A program made the translations under genes and the position numbers. The notes under the pieces are model-generated. The model saw nothing but the letters and a program-made list of their open reading frames with translations. It had not been told where the DNA came from and did no database searches. Below, in pieces: positions 40,094-51,949 of a DNA stretch of 53,652 bases; the stretch's first letter is position 1, and each line of letters starts with the position of its first letter. This DNA comes from Candidatus Krumholzibacteriota bacterium. Its GTDB lineage: Bacteria; Krumholzibacteriota; Krumholzibacteriia; JACNKJ01. The stretch lies in the NCBI GenBank assembly GCA_016933175.1, contig JAFGBK010000006.1, forward strand, positions 1 to 53,652, in the 5' to 3' direction.

Positions 40094-41840
40094 GGTCGGG
40101 GTTGGGGGCCGGGCCCTTCTCCGCCTTGGCCAGCACCCGCTCGTTGATCACGATGTCGGCGTCCTCCCACCAGATGGCGAGCAGCGAGTCGAGGCGCGCG
40201 TTGGACTTCAGCTCTCGAACATCGCGCATGACCTTGTCGCTGACCTCGTCCCAGTCGAGCACGTGCTGGGCCTTGCGATCGGCGAGCTGGAGGATGCCCC
40301 AGTAGCCCTGGAAATTGAAGGGGTCGGTGTACTCGCCGATCTCCCCGAGCTTGAGCACCTCGCGGAAGGCGAGGTTGTCCGGGCTGCGCGTCGTGTCGGG
40401 CGTGAAGTAGTCCGTGAGCCACTTGTTGCCCCAGGTGATGGACAGGGCCTCGCCCACCGAGTCGAACGCCTCACCCTCCTGCAGGCGCCGCCACGCATCG
40501 CGGATCACATCCTCCTCGGCCACGACGAGCTGCTTGCACTGGAGCTGCTCGGGCACCGTGTAGTAGCGCGGATTCTCCTCGTAGAACTGCCGCGCCTCGG
40601 CCTCGCTCACCTCGATGGGCTTGTCGACGAGCTGGGCCTTGACGATGCCGATGCAGGACTGCTCCTCGAACTCCTTCATGGTCAGGATGAAGTCCGGGTC
40701 CTTGTCGAGCCCCTGCTCGACGGCCTCCACCGGCATCGTCTCGCCGATGACCTGCTTGTGGATGAAGTTGTAGATGCCCTGGAGCCGCGCCGACTGCATG
40801 GGGCGCGCGAAGGGATGCAGGCGGTCGTACTCGTCGGAGAAGGCCTGCAGGTCGTACGCCTCGCCGTCCAGCTCGTAGAGGACCATCGCCAGCTCGTCCG
40901 CGTTCAGCTTGAGGACTGGCTTCTCCTCGGTGCGCGTGCGCATCTCGCGCACCTGGCTGGGCGTCGGGTCGTCCGGCATGTGGTCCAGGATCACCTGGGC
41001 CGCGTCCCAGTGGAACTTGAAGCCGTGCTTCTTCAGGACGCGCTCGGAGTGCTCGGCGCCCAGCTCGCGCAGCGCGCGCATCTCCAGGCGCCGCTTGATG
41101 CCGGCGCGCACGGCGGCGTACTCCTCCGGCTCGTCGCGCTGGATCTCGTCCACGATGAACAGGCTCCAGCCGTAGGGCGTCTTGATGGGCTGGCTGACCT
41201 CCTCGACCGCCATGTGGAACAGGGCTTCCTCCACCGGCCTGATGTTCTGCCCGAAGGAGACCCAGTTCAGGTCGCCGCCCGAGAAGCGGTCCTGGTTCGT
41301 CGAGTACTGCAGGACGGCGTCGTGGAAGCTCAGTTCGCCGCTCGCGATGCGCGCGCGCAGGTCGCGGGCCTCGGCCTCGGTGTCCACGTCGATGTGCCGC
41401 GCCCGCACGCGCAGGCCGATGTACTGGTAGTGGGCCTGGAAATCCTCCTCGGTGAACTCGGGCAGCCGGTCCACGATCTCCCTGTTCTTCAGGAGCTCGA
41501 TGAGGCGGTAGTTGGCCTGGCCCTCGTAGGAGGATCGGTAGGTCTCGTCCTCGGTGTACTTCTGCTGCCGGGCCTGGTCGACGATGAGTTCCTTGTTGAT
41601 GATGACGCGCAGCACCTCGTGACGCAGCGAGTCCATCCTTTCGGGCGCCGGCATGAAGTCGGGATCGTTGTCCGCGAGCTTGGCCCACTTGGCCTCGAGG
41701 TAGCCCAGGGTCAGGGGCTCACCGTTGACCGTGGCCACGATCTCGTCCGGACTCTTCTTGCCGCAGCCCTGCAGGACGGGAGCTGCCAGCAGGAGCGCGA
41801 TCCCCAACGCGAAGGCCGCCCGCAGCATAGCCTTGGCCAT
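40080..41840 (-). CDS. large parvulin-type lipoprotein foldase
   Basis: A 586-residue lipoprotein: the signal peptide ends in APVLQGCGKK (Cys26). A SurA_N/PrsA-like region follows (DEIVATVNGEPLTLGYLEAK, VLRVIINKELIVDQARQQ). A first PpiC domain lies about 140-255 (GLRVRARHIDVDTEAEARDL, FSGGDLNWVSFGQNIRPVEE, TPYGWSLFIVDEIQ). A middle helical section precedes a second PpiC-like stretch (about 425-540: EQLQCKQLVVAEEDVIRDAW, FNFQGYWGILQLADRKAQHV). It starts the foldase series, 100 bases after the mfd stop. Probably acts on outer-membrane or secreted clients; client specificity unknown. Confidence 0.88.
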   Translation of the reverse strand: MAKAMLRAAFALGIALLLAAPVLQGCGKKSPDEIVATVNGEPLTLGYLEAKWAKLADNDPDFMPAPERMDSLRHEVLRVIINKELIVDQARQQKYTEDETYRSSYEGQANYRLIELLKNREIVDRLPEFTEEDFQAHYQYIGLRVRARHIDVDTEAEARDLRARIASGELSFHDAVLQYSTNQDRFSGGDLNWVSFGQNIRPVEEALFHMAVEEVSQPIKTPYGWSLFIVDEIQRDEPEEYAAVRAGIKRRLEMRALRELGAEHSERVLKKHGFKFHWDAAQVILDHMPDDPTPSQVREMRTRTEEKPVLKLNADELAMVLYELDGEAYDLQAFSDEYDRLHPFARPMQSARLQGIYNFIHKQVIGETMPVEAVEQGLDKDPDFILTMKEFEEQSCIGIVKAQLVDKPIEVSEAEARQFYEENPRYYTVPEQLQCKQLVVAEEDVIRDAWRRLQEGEAFDSVGEALSITWGNKWLTDYFTPDTTRSPDNLAFREVLKLGEIGEYTDPFNFQGYWGILQLADRKAQHVLDWDEVSDKVMRDVRELKSNARLDSLLAIWWEDADIVINERVLAKAEKGPAPNPDRERF

Positions 41841-41940
41841 CGTTCACCTCGCTTGAACGGGAAGCGCGGGACCGGAAGCCGGACGCGTGGCTCCCGGCAA
41901 ACCCGCCGGAGAATGTAATTGTCGTCTAAGCCTCTTGTTA

Positions 41941-45441
<3,501 letters not shown>

Positions 45442-45578
45442 GGCGCTCCCTGCTCGTCGCAGCCGGCGTCCCCGCCGCGGCGCCCGCGGGCGCGAAGAAA
45501 CGGGGGCAAGCAGACCTAGCCCCGACCGGCCGAAACCGGGGGGCTGCGTCGCGGACGGCCCGGCGCCGCCGCGCCGGC

Positions 45579-45607
45579 AAGGTAGCAAGGGCGGGAAATG
45601 CGGTCAA
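45579..45607 (-). promoter_or_regulatory. candidate mfd promoter
   Basis: On the minus strand TTGACC (45607-45602) is followed after 17 bases by TACCTT (45584-45579). The -35 is near-consensus, the -10 moderate. It would leave a leader of about 130 bases before the mfd ATG. Confidence 0.4.
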
Positions 45608-45627
45608 CCGCAGGAAGTCGCCTGTTC

Positions 45628-45657
45628 TTGACCGGAAAGCCCGCCAGCGAATAGGGT
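45628..45657 (+). promoter_or_regulatory. weak candidate promoter for the NSS transporter
   Basis: TTGACC at 45628-45633, an 18-base spacer and TAGGGT at 45652-45657. The -35 matches well, the -10 poorly. It lies about 80 bases before the NSS start codon, divergent from the mfd promoter. Confidence 0.28.
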
Positions 45658-45734
45658 TGCGGCGGCCCCGGCCGGGCGCCCGGCCCGGCCGCCCTCGCGG
45701 GCGGGGCCGCTCATCACCATAGCGGGAGGACGGG

Positions 45735-47141
45735 ATGGAACAACAGCGAGGCCAGTGGAGCGGCCGCCTCGGCTTCATCCTGGCCGCGGCGGGCAGCGCC
45801 GTGGGCCTGGGCAACCTGTGGAAGTTCCCCTACATCGCCTGGGAGAACAACGGCGGCGCCTTCGTGCTGGTCTACATCATCGCCGTGGCCATCGTGGGCA
45901 TCCCCATCATGATGGCCGAGACGCTGCTCGGGCGGCGCGGCAAGCGGGATCCCATCGGCACCTTCCGCGCCCTGGCCGCGGGCAAGCGGGGCGCCCGCCT
46001 CTGGCCCGGTGTCGGCGTGCTGGGCGTCATCACCGGCGTCATCATCCTCTCCTACTACAGCGTCATCGCCGGCTGGACCCTGCGCTACATCGGCATGGCC
46101 ATCTCGGGCCACCTGGGCGAGCTGGCCCGGCAGCCCGACGGCCTGTCCGGCTTCTTCCTGGGCTTCATCGGCAGCGGCGACCAGCAGGTCCTGTGGACCT
46201 TCTGCTTCATGGCCGCCACGACGCTCGTGGTGGTCTTCGGCGTGCAGAACGGCATCGAGCGCGCGGCGCGCATCCTGATGCCCGTCCTGTTCTCCCTCCT
46301 CGTGGTGCTCGTGATCTACGCGATGACGATGGCGGGCTTCGGCAAGGCCATGGCCTTCATCTTCCGGCCCAACTTCGGCGAGCTGACGCGCGGCGGCGTC
46401 CTGGAGGCCGTGGGCCATAGCTTCTTCACCCTCAGCCTGGGGATGGGGGTGATGCTCACCTACGGCAGCTACATGCGCAAGCAGGACTCCATCCCCCGCG
46501 CGGCGGTGACCATCAGCATCCTGGACACGGTCATCGCCATCATGGCCTGCATGATCATGTACTCGATCATCTTCAGCTACGACATGCCGGTGGCCAAGAG
46601 CAGCGCGATCCTCTTCACCACCCTGCCGGCGGTCTTCTTCCAGATGCCGGGCGGGGCGCTGATCAGCGCGCTGTTCTACCTGCTGGTGGCCTTCGCCGCG
46701 CTGACGAGCACCATCAGCCTGCTGGAGGTGGTCAGCAGCTACGCCATCGACGAGCTGGGCTGGCAGCGGCGCAAGGCGACGCTGACGGTGGCCGCGGCCA
46801 TCTTCGCCTTCGGCATCCTGAGCGCCCTGAGCGTGGGCGGCAGCGACGCGCCCGGCAACCCGACCCTGTCGCACATCAACATCATCGGGCGCGAGTCGAC
46901 GGAGGGCTTCTTCGGCACCATGGACTACCTGGCCAGCAACTGGTGCCTGCCCGTGGGCGGCTTCCTCATCGCCCTGTTCACGGGCTGGGCCCTGACGCGG
47001 CGGGAGACCCAGGAGGAGCTGGAGGAGGGCCACGGCCTGATGCGCTTCTTCCCCCTCTGGCGTTTCCTGATCAAGTTCGCGGCGCCGGCAGCGGTGGGCG
47101 CCATCATCGTCAGCGTCATCCTGGGCGCCGAGTACCAGTAG
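45735..47141 (+). CDS. sodium-dependent transporter, NSS (SNF) family
   Basis: A 468-residue transporter of the neurotransmitter:sodium symporter family. Diagnostic TM1 sequence: GRLGFILAAAGSAVGLGNLW then KFPYIAWENNGGAFVLVY. Later conserved parts are GMGVMLTYGSYM (TM6 region), the STISLLEVVSSYAIDELG helix and LPVGGFLIALFTGWALT. LeuT-type members import amino acids with Na+ across the inner membrane; the substrate is not evident. Start ATG follows GGGAGGAC. The MFS gene begins 13 bases after the stop, suggesting a two-gene operon. Confidence 0.94.
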   Translation: MEQQRGQWSGRLGFILAAAGSAVGLGNLWKFPYIAWENNGGAFVLVYIIAVAIVGIPIMMAETLLGRRGKRDPIGTFRALAAGKRGARLWPGVGVLGVITGVIILSYYSVIAGWTLRYIGMAISGHLGELARQPDGLSGFFLGFIGSGDQQVLWTFCFMAATTLVVVFGVQNGIERAARILMPVLFSLLVVLVIYAMTMAGFGKAMAFIFRPNFGELTRGGVLEAVGHSFFTLSLGMGVMLTYGSYMRKQDSIPRAAVTISILDTVIAIMACMIMYSIIFSYDMPVAKSSAILFTTLPAVFFQMPGGALISALFYLLVAFAALTSTISLLEVVSSYAIDELGWQRRKATLTVAAAIFAFGILSALSVGGSDAPGNPTLSHINIIGRESTEGFFGTMDYLASNWCLPVGGFLIALFTGWALTRRETQEELEEGHGLMRFFPLWRFLIKFAAPAAVGAIIVSVILGAEYQ

Positions 47142-47154
47142 CGCCGGAGGGCCC

Positions 47155-48447
47155 ATGGACCGGGCGCGGGGCATCCTGCGGCGGCTGACCGCCGCCGCCT
47201 TCTTCATGAACGCCGGCACCTTCCTGGTGCTGGCGGCCATCCCCTACAAGGTGCTCGGCCTGGGCGGCGGGCCCGTCTGGCTGGGCCTGGTGCCGGCCGT
47301 CAGCTCGGCCATCTACGTCGTGGTCAGCCAGCTCGCGGGCCGCTGGTCGGACCGCGTGGGCCGCTACCGCCTGACCCGCTACGGCTCCCTGGCCTTCGTG
47401 GCCTTCGCGTCCCTGGCCTTCGCGGCGCCCGACCTGCCGCGCTTCCTGCTGGTGATGCCCCTGCTGGGCCTGGGCATGGCCCTCTTCTGGCCCGTCATGC
47501 AGGCCGCCGTGGGCGACCTGTCCACATCGCGGCGCCGTCTGGCGGCCAACATCGGCGGCTTCAACGTCTCCTGGAGCCTGGGCAAGAGCCTCGGCTACTT
47601 CGCCGGCGGCCTGGCCCTGGCGCGCTACGACTTCCGCAGCACCTTCCTGGCGGGCATCGGCCTGGTGGCCCTGGCCTTCCTCGCCCAGCCGCGCGAGGAG
47701 GACGCCCCCGGGGACCGGGGCGAGGCCGTGACACCGGCCGGAACGGGCACGGAGTCGGCGCCCGAGGCCGCGGCCGCCGCGATGGCGGAGGTGGCGGCGC
47801 CACCGACCGTCGGCGCGACGGCCGGGGACGAGCCCGAGGTCCCCGAGGCCACGCGGCGCGTGTTCCGGCGCATGGGCTGGGTGGCCAACCTGGCCGCCTA
47901 CGGCACGGGCGCCGTCCTCAACCACCAGATGCCCGCCTGGTTCGAACACGCCGGCTGGGGCGAGGACCGCTTCGGCCTCTTCCTGGGCGTCGTCTTCCTG
48001 GCGCAGACGGCGACCTTCCTGCTGCTGTCGGGACCGGTGCGCTTCGCCTACTCGGCGCGGCGCCTGATCGCTCCCCAGCTCGTGGCCGCGGCGGTCCTCC
48101 TGCTCATGCCCCTGGCGCCGGGCTGGGGCCTGGTGCTCCTCGCGGCGCCCATGCTGGGCGTCAGCTTCGGCGTCTGCTACGCGGCGAGCATCTTCGCCAG
48201 CCTGCACACCGCCAGCAGGCGCGGGCGCAACGCCGGCATCCACGAGTCCCTGCTGGGGCTCGGCATCCTGCTGATGCCGCTGCTGGGGGGACTGGGCGCC
48301 CGGGCGACGGGCTGGCTGGGCGCGCCCTACGCGCTGGCGGGCGTCGTCACGCTGGCGGCCGTGGGCGGGCAGCTCGCCTGGCGCGCCGCTGCCGCGCCGG
48401 CCCGGGCGCCTGAGGGGCGGGGGCGGCGCGGCGCTCAGTCGTCGTAG
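47155..48447 (+). CDS. MFS transporter
   Basis: A 430-residue permease with an MFS layout: six helices, a central cytoplasmic loop (about 180-235, Ala/Glu/Pro-rich), and six more. The loop motif between helices 2 and 3 is GRWSDRVGRYRLTRYG (the G-x-x-x-D-R-x-G-R-R-like MFS signature). It starts after GGAGG four bases upstream. Export of a small molecule or uptake of a metabolite is possible; the family has no clear substrate. Its last 13 bases overlap the end of the convergent gene at 48435. Confidence 0.88.
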   Translation: MDRARGILRRLTAAAFFMNAGTFLVLAAIPYKVLGLGGGPVWLGLVPAVSSAIYVVVSQLAGRWSDRVGRYRLTRYGSLAFVAFASLAFAAPDLPRFLLVMPLLGLGMALFWPVMQAAVGDLSTSRRRLAANIGGFNVSWSLGKSLGYFAGGLALARYDFRSTFLAGIGLVALAFLAQPREEDAPGDRGEAVTPAGTGTESAPEAAAAAMAEVAAPPTVGATAGDEPEVPEATRRVFRRMGWVANLAAYGTGAVLNHQMPAWFEHAGWGEDRFGLFLGVVFLAQTATFLLLSGPVRFAYSARRLIAPQLVAAAVLLLMPLAPGWGLVLLAAPMLGVSFGVCYAASIFASLHTASRRGRNAGIHESLLGLGILLMPLLGGLGARATGWLGAPYALAGVVTLAAVGGQLAWRAAAAPARAPEGRGRRGAQSS

Positions 48448-49034
48448 AGGGACTTGACCTGGCCCCAGCGAAGCTCCTCCGACATGCCGCCAACGCAGTC
48501 CACCTCGCTCGTGCCGTTGAAGAGGAACCAGCCGCCGCGCGCGTCGAAGGTCTGGTAGACCTCGTCCACCACGGCGAGGCTGCCGCTGTCCAGGGCGGGC
48601 GCCACGTGCAGCAGGCGGTCGGCGCCGATCCAGCCGTCGTCGAAGGCCATCAGCTCCAGCTCGCCCAGGTGCACGAGGGGACCATAGGCGGGTTCCTGGA
48701 AGGCGATGGAGAAACCCTCCGCCAGGCGGCCGATGACGAGATTGGACTCCCAGCGCTCGGTCACCTGCCCCACCGGGTAGCCGGGATTGCCGGGCCAGTT
48801 CTCGATGCGGAATTCGGCCGCCGTGATGCTGGTCACGCTGCTGCCCGACAGGTCGGTCAGGACGTGGACGATCACCGGCTGGAAGACCTGGATCGGCGCG
48901 TTGCAGGCGGAGCCGTACTCGTCCGTGAAGAGGCCGACGAAGGGCTCGCCGGCCCGCGCCGGGGCGGATAGGATCGCCGCCGCGGCCAGGATCGCCAGGG
49001 CCGCCGGCAGCGCCCGTCTCGGGACGGAACGCAT
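48435..49034 (-). CDS. small secreted protein, hypothetical
   Basis: A 199-residue protein with a signal peptide (hydrophobic residues 8-24, ARAG). The mature part reads as a beta-sandwich: FVGLFTDEYGSACNAPIQVF, QPVIVHVLTDLSGSS, ITAAEFRIENWPGNPGYP, HLGELELMAFDDGWIGADRL and VYQTFDARGGWFLFNGTSEV. The opening 'VGLFTDE.G..CN' and the 'AAEFRIENWPG' strand recur, in my memory, in many secreted proteins of Eisenbacteria-like genomes. The ATG shares one base with the upstream stop (TGATG). Function unknown. Confidence 0.8.
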   Translation of the reverse strand: MRSVPRRALPAALAILAAAAILSAPARAGEPFVGLFTDEYGSACNAPIQVFQPVIVHVLTDLSGSSVTSITAAEFRIENWPGNPGYPVGQVTERWESNLVIGRLAEGFSIAFQEPAYGPLVHLGELELMAFDDGWIGADRLLHVAPALDSGSLAVVDEVYQTFDARGGWFLFNGTSEVDCVGGMSEELRWGQVKSLYDD

Positions 49035-49591
49035 CAGCCACCTCCCAGGGCATCGCGCAGGGCGACCAGGTCGCCCACGTTCTCCGGGGTCTGCCGGGAT
49101 CGCTCCACGTGCGTCGAGGTGACCACCGGCCGGAGGCGCCGCCCGTCGGCGGCCAGGTCCAGGCGCAGCTCGACACCCCGCCCGGGCGAGGGCTCGGCCA
49201 GCTCCACCGCGCGCACGCCCGCCACCGGCACCTCGTACCAGGTCAGCGTGTCGGCCAGGGGCACCAGCAGCCAGCCGGCGTCGGTGCGGTAGAAGATCAG
49301 CAGGTCGCCCTCGCCCAGCTCGTCGAGGCCGCGCAGGTGGTAGGCCCGGTGCTCCTCGCGGATGTCGCGGCCGGCGCCCAGCGCCACGCGCTCGCGCAGG
49401 TCGGCCAGGGCCGACTCGCCGCGCCGCCCCAGGCGGGCCAGGTAGAGGCCCGTCAGGTAGCTGAGGAGGGCGAGGACGGTGAGGGCGCCGCCGAGGACGT
49501 TGGCCAGGGTCCCGCGCGGCTCGCGCAGCAGCAGCAGGGCCGCCAGGAGCAGACAGAGGACCGAGAGCAGATAGAGCCGGCCCGGGGTCAT
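49034..49591 (-). CDS. inner-membrane protein of unknown function
   Basis: A 185-residue protein with two N-terminal transmembrane helices (about residues 5-22 and 32-51: LYLLSVLCLLLAALLLL; LGGALTVLALLSYLTGLYLA) and a soluble C-terminal part (LRERVALGAGRDIREEHRAY, LLIFYRTDAGWLLVPLADTL, GVELRLDLAADGRRLRPVVT) rich in strands, perhaps a PH-like or beta-sandwich domain. I recognise no family. It is translationally coupled to the downstream secreted protein and lies 36 bases after the BatA-type gene. Confidence 0.75.
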   Translation of the reverse strand: MTPGRLYLLSVLCLLLAALLLLREPRGTLANVLGGALTVLALLSYLTGLYLARLGRRGESALADLRERVALGAGRDIREEHRAYHLRGLDELGEGDLLIFYRTDAGWLLVPLADTLTWYEVPVAGVRAVELAEPSPGRGVELRLDLAADGRRLRPVVTSTHVERSRQTPENVGDLVALRDALGGG

Positions 49592-49627
49592 GCGTTGAAG
49601 CTTGCATCGATGGGGCCGGGCGTCAAG

Positions 49628-51748
49628 TCAATCGCGGCGCGGCGCCGGCTCCCCGCGGCCCAGCCACAGCTCGAGGGCCATGAGCGAGGCGGCCAGCAGC
49701 AGCAGCGGCGCGGCGATCTCCTTGCCGTAGCGCCCGGCGTGCAGGGCGGCGGCCAGCTCCCGCGCGGGCTCGACGACCACCAGCCTCGGCAGGCCCAGGG
49801 CGGCGGGCAGGCTGTCCGCCGGCAGGGGACGCAGCAGGCCCTCGGCGGGCGGCGCCTGCACGGCGCGCAGGCCCAGCTCCCGCACTCCCGCCGGACCGCG
49901 CTCCTGCAGCCGGTAGAAGCCCGCGCGGTCCGTCCGCTCGAGGACGGCGCGGGGCGGCAGGGAGGCGGTGTCCAGGCGCACGGGCAGCAGGCGGTCGTCG
50001 GGCGCCAGCACCTGAAGCCGCACGTCCTCGGCGGGCAGGGAATCCAGGGGCCAGCTCAGGGGCTCGTCCACGAGGGCCCGTGCCGCGGGGCCGGCCCCGG
50101 CCGCCTCCTGCGCCAGCTCCTGCATCAGGGGCAGGAACATGGACGAGTAGGGCAGCTCGCCCCCCTCGGGTCCCGCCTCGAAAAGGAACAGGCGCACGCG
50201 CCCCTGGCCGTGGGGCCAGGCCAGCAGGGCCGGCCGGCCGCTCTCGAGGCGGGCAAGCACGGCGCGTGCGCCCGGGCGGGTCCGGAAGACCTTCCAGATG
50301 GGCTGGCCGCCCAGCACGCGGCGGTGCTCCTCGGCGAAATCGGCAAAGGCGGGGTGCGCGGGATCCAGCTCGCCCAGGCGGTCCTCGGCGCCCTCCACGC
50401 GCTCCAGCGAGCGCGGCCCCTCGAGGCGCGGCAGCAGGTGGCGCGCCAGATCGGCCAGGCCGGCCTCGTCGGGACAGATGACCAGCCCGCCGCCGGCGGC
50501 GACGAAGTCCGCCAGCAGCTCGGCCCGCGTTGCGTCCAGGCTGGCGCCGCCGGCCAGGACCACGAGGTTGAGCCCGGCCAGGTCCCCGCTGCCCAGCCGC
50601 TCGAGGGGCCGGGAGGCCAGGCGCAGGCTCAGGGCCTCGGGCTGCGCGCCCCCGTAGGGATCCAGGGCCCGCGCCAGGTGCTCGGCGAGGCCGAGCCGCC
50701 CCGCGGACCGCGCCCCGGCCGGCGCGGCTTGCGCGGGCGGCGTCAGCAGGAGCACCTGCAGGCGTGGCAGCACGTCCAGCGTGAAGGGCAGTTCGTCGTC
50801 GAGCGCGTAGCGGTCGCGCTTCTTGCGCCAGAGGCCGGCCACGGGGCCTTCCGTGGTCAGGCTGACCTGCAGCTCCCGCCAGGCGGGAAGATCCGGCGCG
50901 GGCGCCAGGGAGGCGCTGCCGCGGTGCTCCCCTTCCAGCTCCAGCTCCACGGGGAAGGGCTCCACGTCCGCGGCGCCGCGGGCCGCGGCCTGCACGCCCA
51001 GGCGGAAGGGCTGGCCGGGCAGGACGGGCCGCACGGGCAGGCGCAGGTCCACCAGTCCCGCGTTGGGCGGCGGCTCGCCGGCCACCGGCAGGGCGAAGGC
51101 GCGCAGGTCGCCGGCGGTCGGCAGCGCGGCCGTGTCCATGGTGGCGGCGGCGAAGTCGCTGATCAGGTACAGCTCGCGACGGGGCTGGGGCCGCGTGGCC
51201 AGGTCGGCCATGGCCACGGCCAGGGCGGCCCGCAGGCATGTCGCGCCCTCCCCCGCCGACCAGTTCGCCAGCAGCTCGCGGGCCAGGGCCGGCGGCAGGG
51301 GACCGCCGCCCAGGTCCGCGGCCTCCGTTCCGACGGCGTAGAGGAAGACCTCGTCCTGCTCGCCGAGCTGGTCCAGGACGGCGCCGGCGCGGGCCAGGGC
51401 CAGCTCCCGCAGGGTGCCCGCCTCGGTCTGGAGGGCCATGCTGGCGCTGTTGTCCACGAGCAGGGCCACCGCGCGGGGCGCGTCCTCGGGAAAGAGGGCG
51501 GCCAGGGCGCCCAGCAGGGTGGGTCGCGCCAGGGCGAAGGCCACCAGGGCCACCAGGGCCATGCGCAGGATCAGCAGCAGCAGGCGCTGCCAGCGCAGGC
51601 GGCGCATCTGCCGGCGGTTCAGCTCGCGCAGGAAGCGCAGGCTCGGGAAGTCGAGGCGCAGCACGCGCCGCCGCTCCAGCAGGTGGATGAGCAGGGGAAC
51701 GAGGGCGCCCAGGGCGCCCAAGAGCATCAGGCCGTTGAGGAAACCCAC
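49628..51748 (-). CDS. BatA-type VWA membrane protein
   Basis: A 706-residue protein. The N-terminal double-helix 'BatA' module is clear (LNGLMLLGALGALVPLLIHL, then LRLDFPSLRFL, then LLLLILRMALVALVAFALAR). A von Willebrand A domain follows with the MIDAS core VALLVDNSASM (Asp99, Ser101, Ser103). The middle is beta-rich, and about 380-560 resembles a GATase1-like domain (LVVLAGGASLDATRAELLAD, AAGGGLVICPDEAGL). A C-terminal helix (PLLLLAASLMALELWLG) closes it. Relatives sit next to MoxR ATPase and DUF58 genes in many bacteria, forming envelope-stress or assembly modules; none is adjacent here. The start is GTG 51748 after GGAGG. Confidence 0.85.
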   Translation of the reverse strand: MGFLNGLMLLGALGALVPLLIHLLERRRVLRLDFPSLRFLRELNRRQMRRLRWQRLLLLILRMALVALVAFALARPTLLGALAALFPEDAPRAVALLVDNSASMALQTEAGTLRELALARAGAVLDQLGEQDEVFLYAVGTEAADLGGGPLPPALARELLANWSAGEGATCLRAALAVAMADLATRPQPRRELYLISDFAAATMDTAALPTAGDLRAFALPVAGEPPPNAGLVDLRLPVRPVLPGQPFRLGVQAAARGAADVEPFPVELELEGEHRGSASLAPAPDLPAWRELQVSLTTEGPVAGLWRKKRDRYALDDELPFTLDVLPRLQVLLLTPPAQAAPAGARSAGRLGLAEHLARALDPYGGAQPEALSLRLASRPLERLGSGDLAGLNLVVLAGGASLDATRAELLADFVAAGGGLVICPDEAGLADLARHLLPRLEGPRSLERVEGAEDRLGELDPAHPAFADFAEEHRRVLGGQPIWKVFRTRPGARAVLARLESGRPALLAWPHGQGRVRLFLFEAGPEGGELPYSSMFLPLMQELAQEAAGAGPAARALVDEPLSWPLDSLPAEDVRLQVLAPDDRLLPVRLDTASLPPRAVLERTDRAGFYRLQERGPAGVRELGLRAVQAPPAEGLLRPLPADSLPAALGLPRLVVVEPARELAAALHAGRYGKEIAAPLLLLAASLMALELWLGRGEPAPRRD

Positions 51749-51793
51749 GAAACCTCCGCGGTTGCGGGCCGGCGGCGGGACGCCGGTGACAAC

Positions 51794-51826
51794 GCCGGCC
51801 CCGCGGTAAGGTTCCGCAGGGCCGGC
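51794..51826. other. strong hairpin between BatA-type and bactofilin-like genes
   Basis: GCCGGCCC...GCGG (51794-51806) pairs with CCGC...GGGCCGGC (51814-51826) with one mismatch and a 7-base loop. It lies about 124 bases past the stop of the upstream 51950-53116 gene, before the BatA-type start. There is no T tract, so it could be a weak terminator, an mRNA-stabilising stem or a leader structure. Confidence 0.4.
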
Positions 51827-51949
51827 CCATGGCACAAGGGGAATGTTGCCGGATGGCGGGGCGCCGCCGCCTCACCGCCCACGACCGCTCTTCGGGCGGC
51901 GGCCCCCGCGTGCCGCGCGGGGCCCGGCGGCCCCGCGGCGGAGCCGGCC

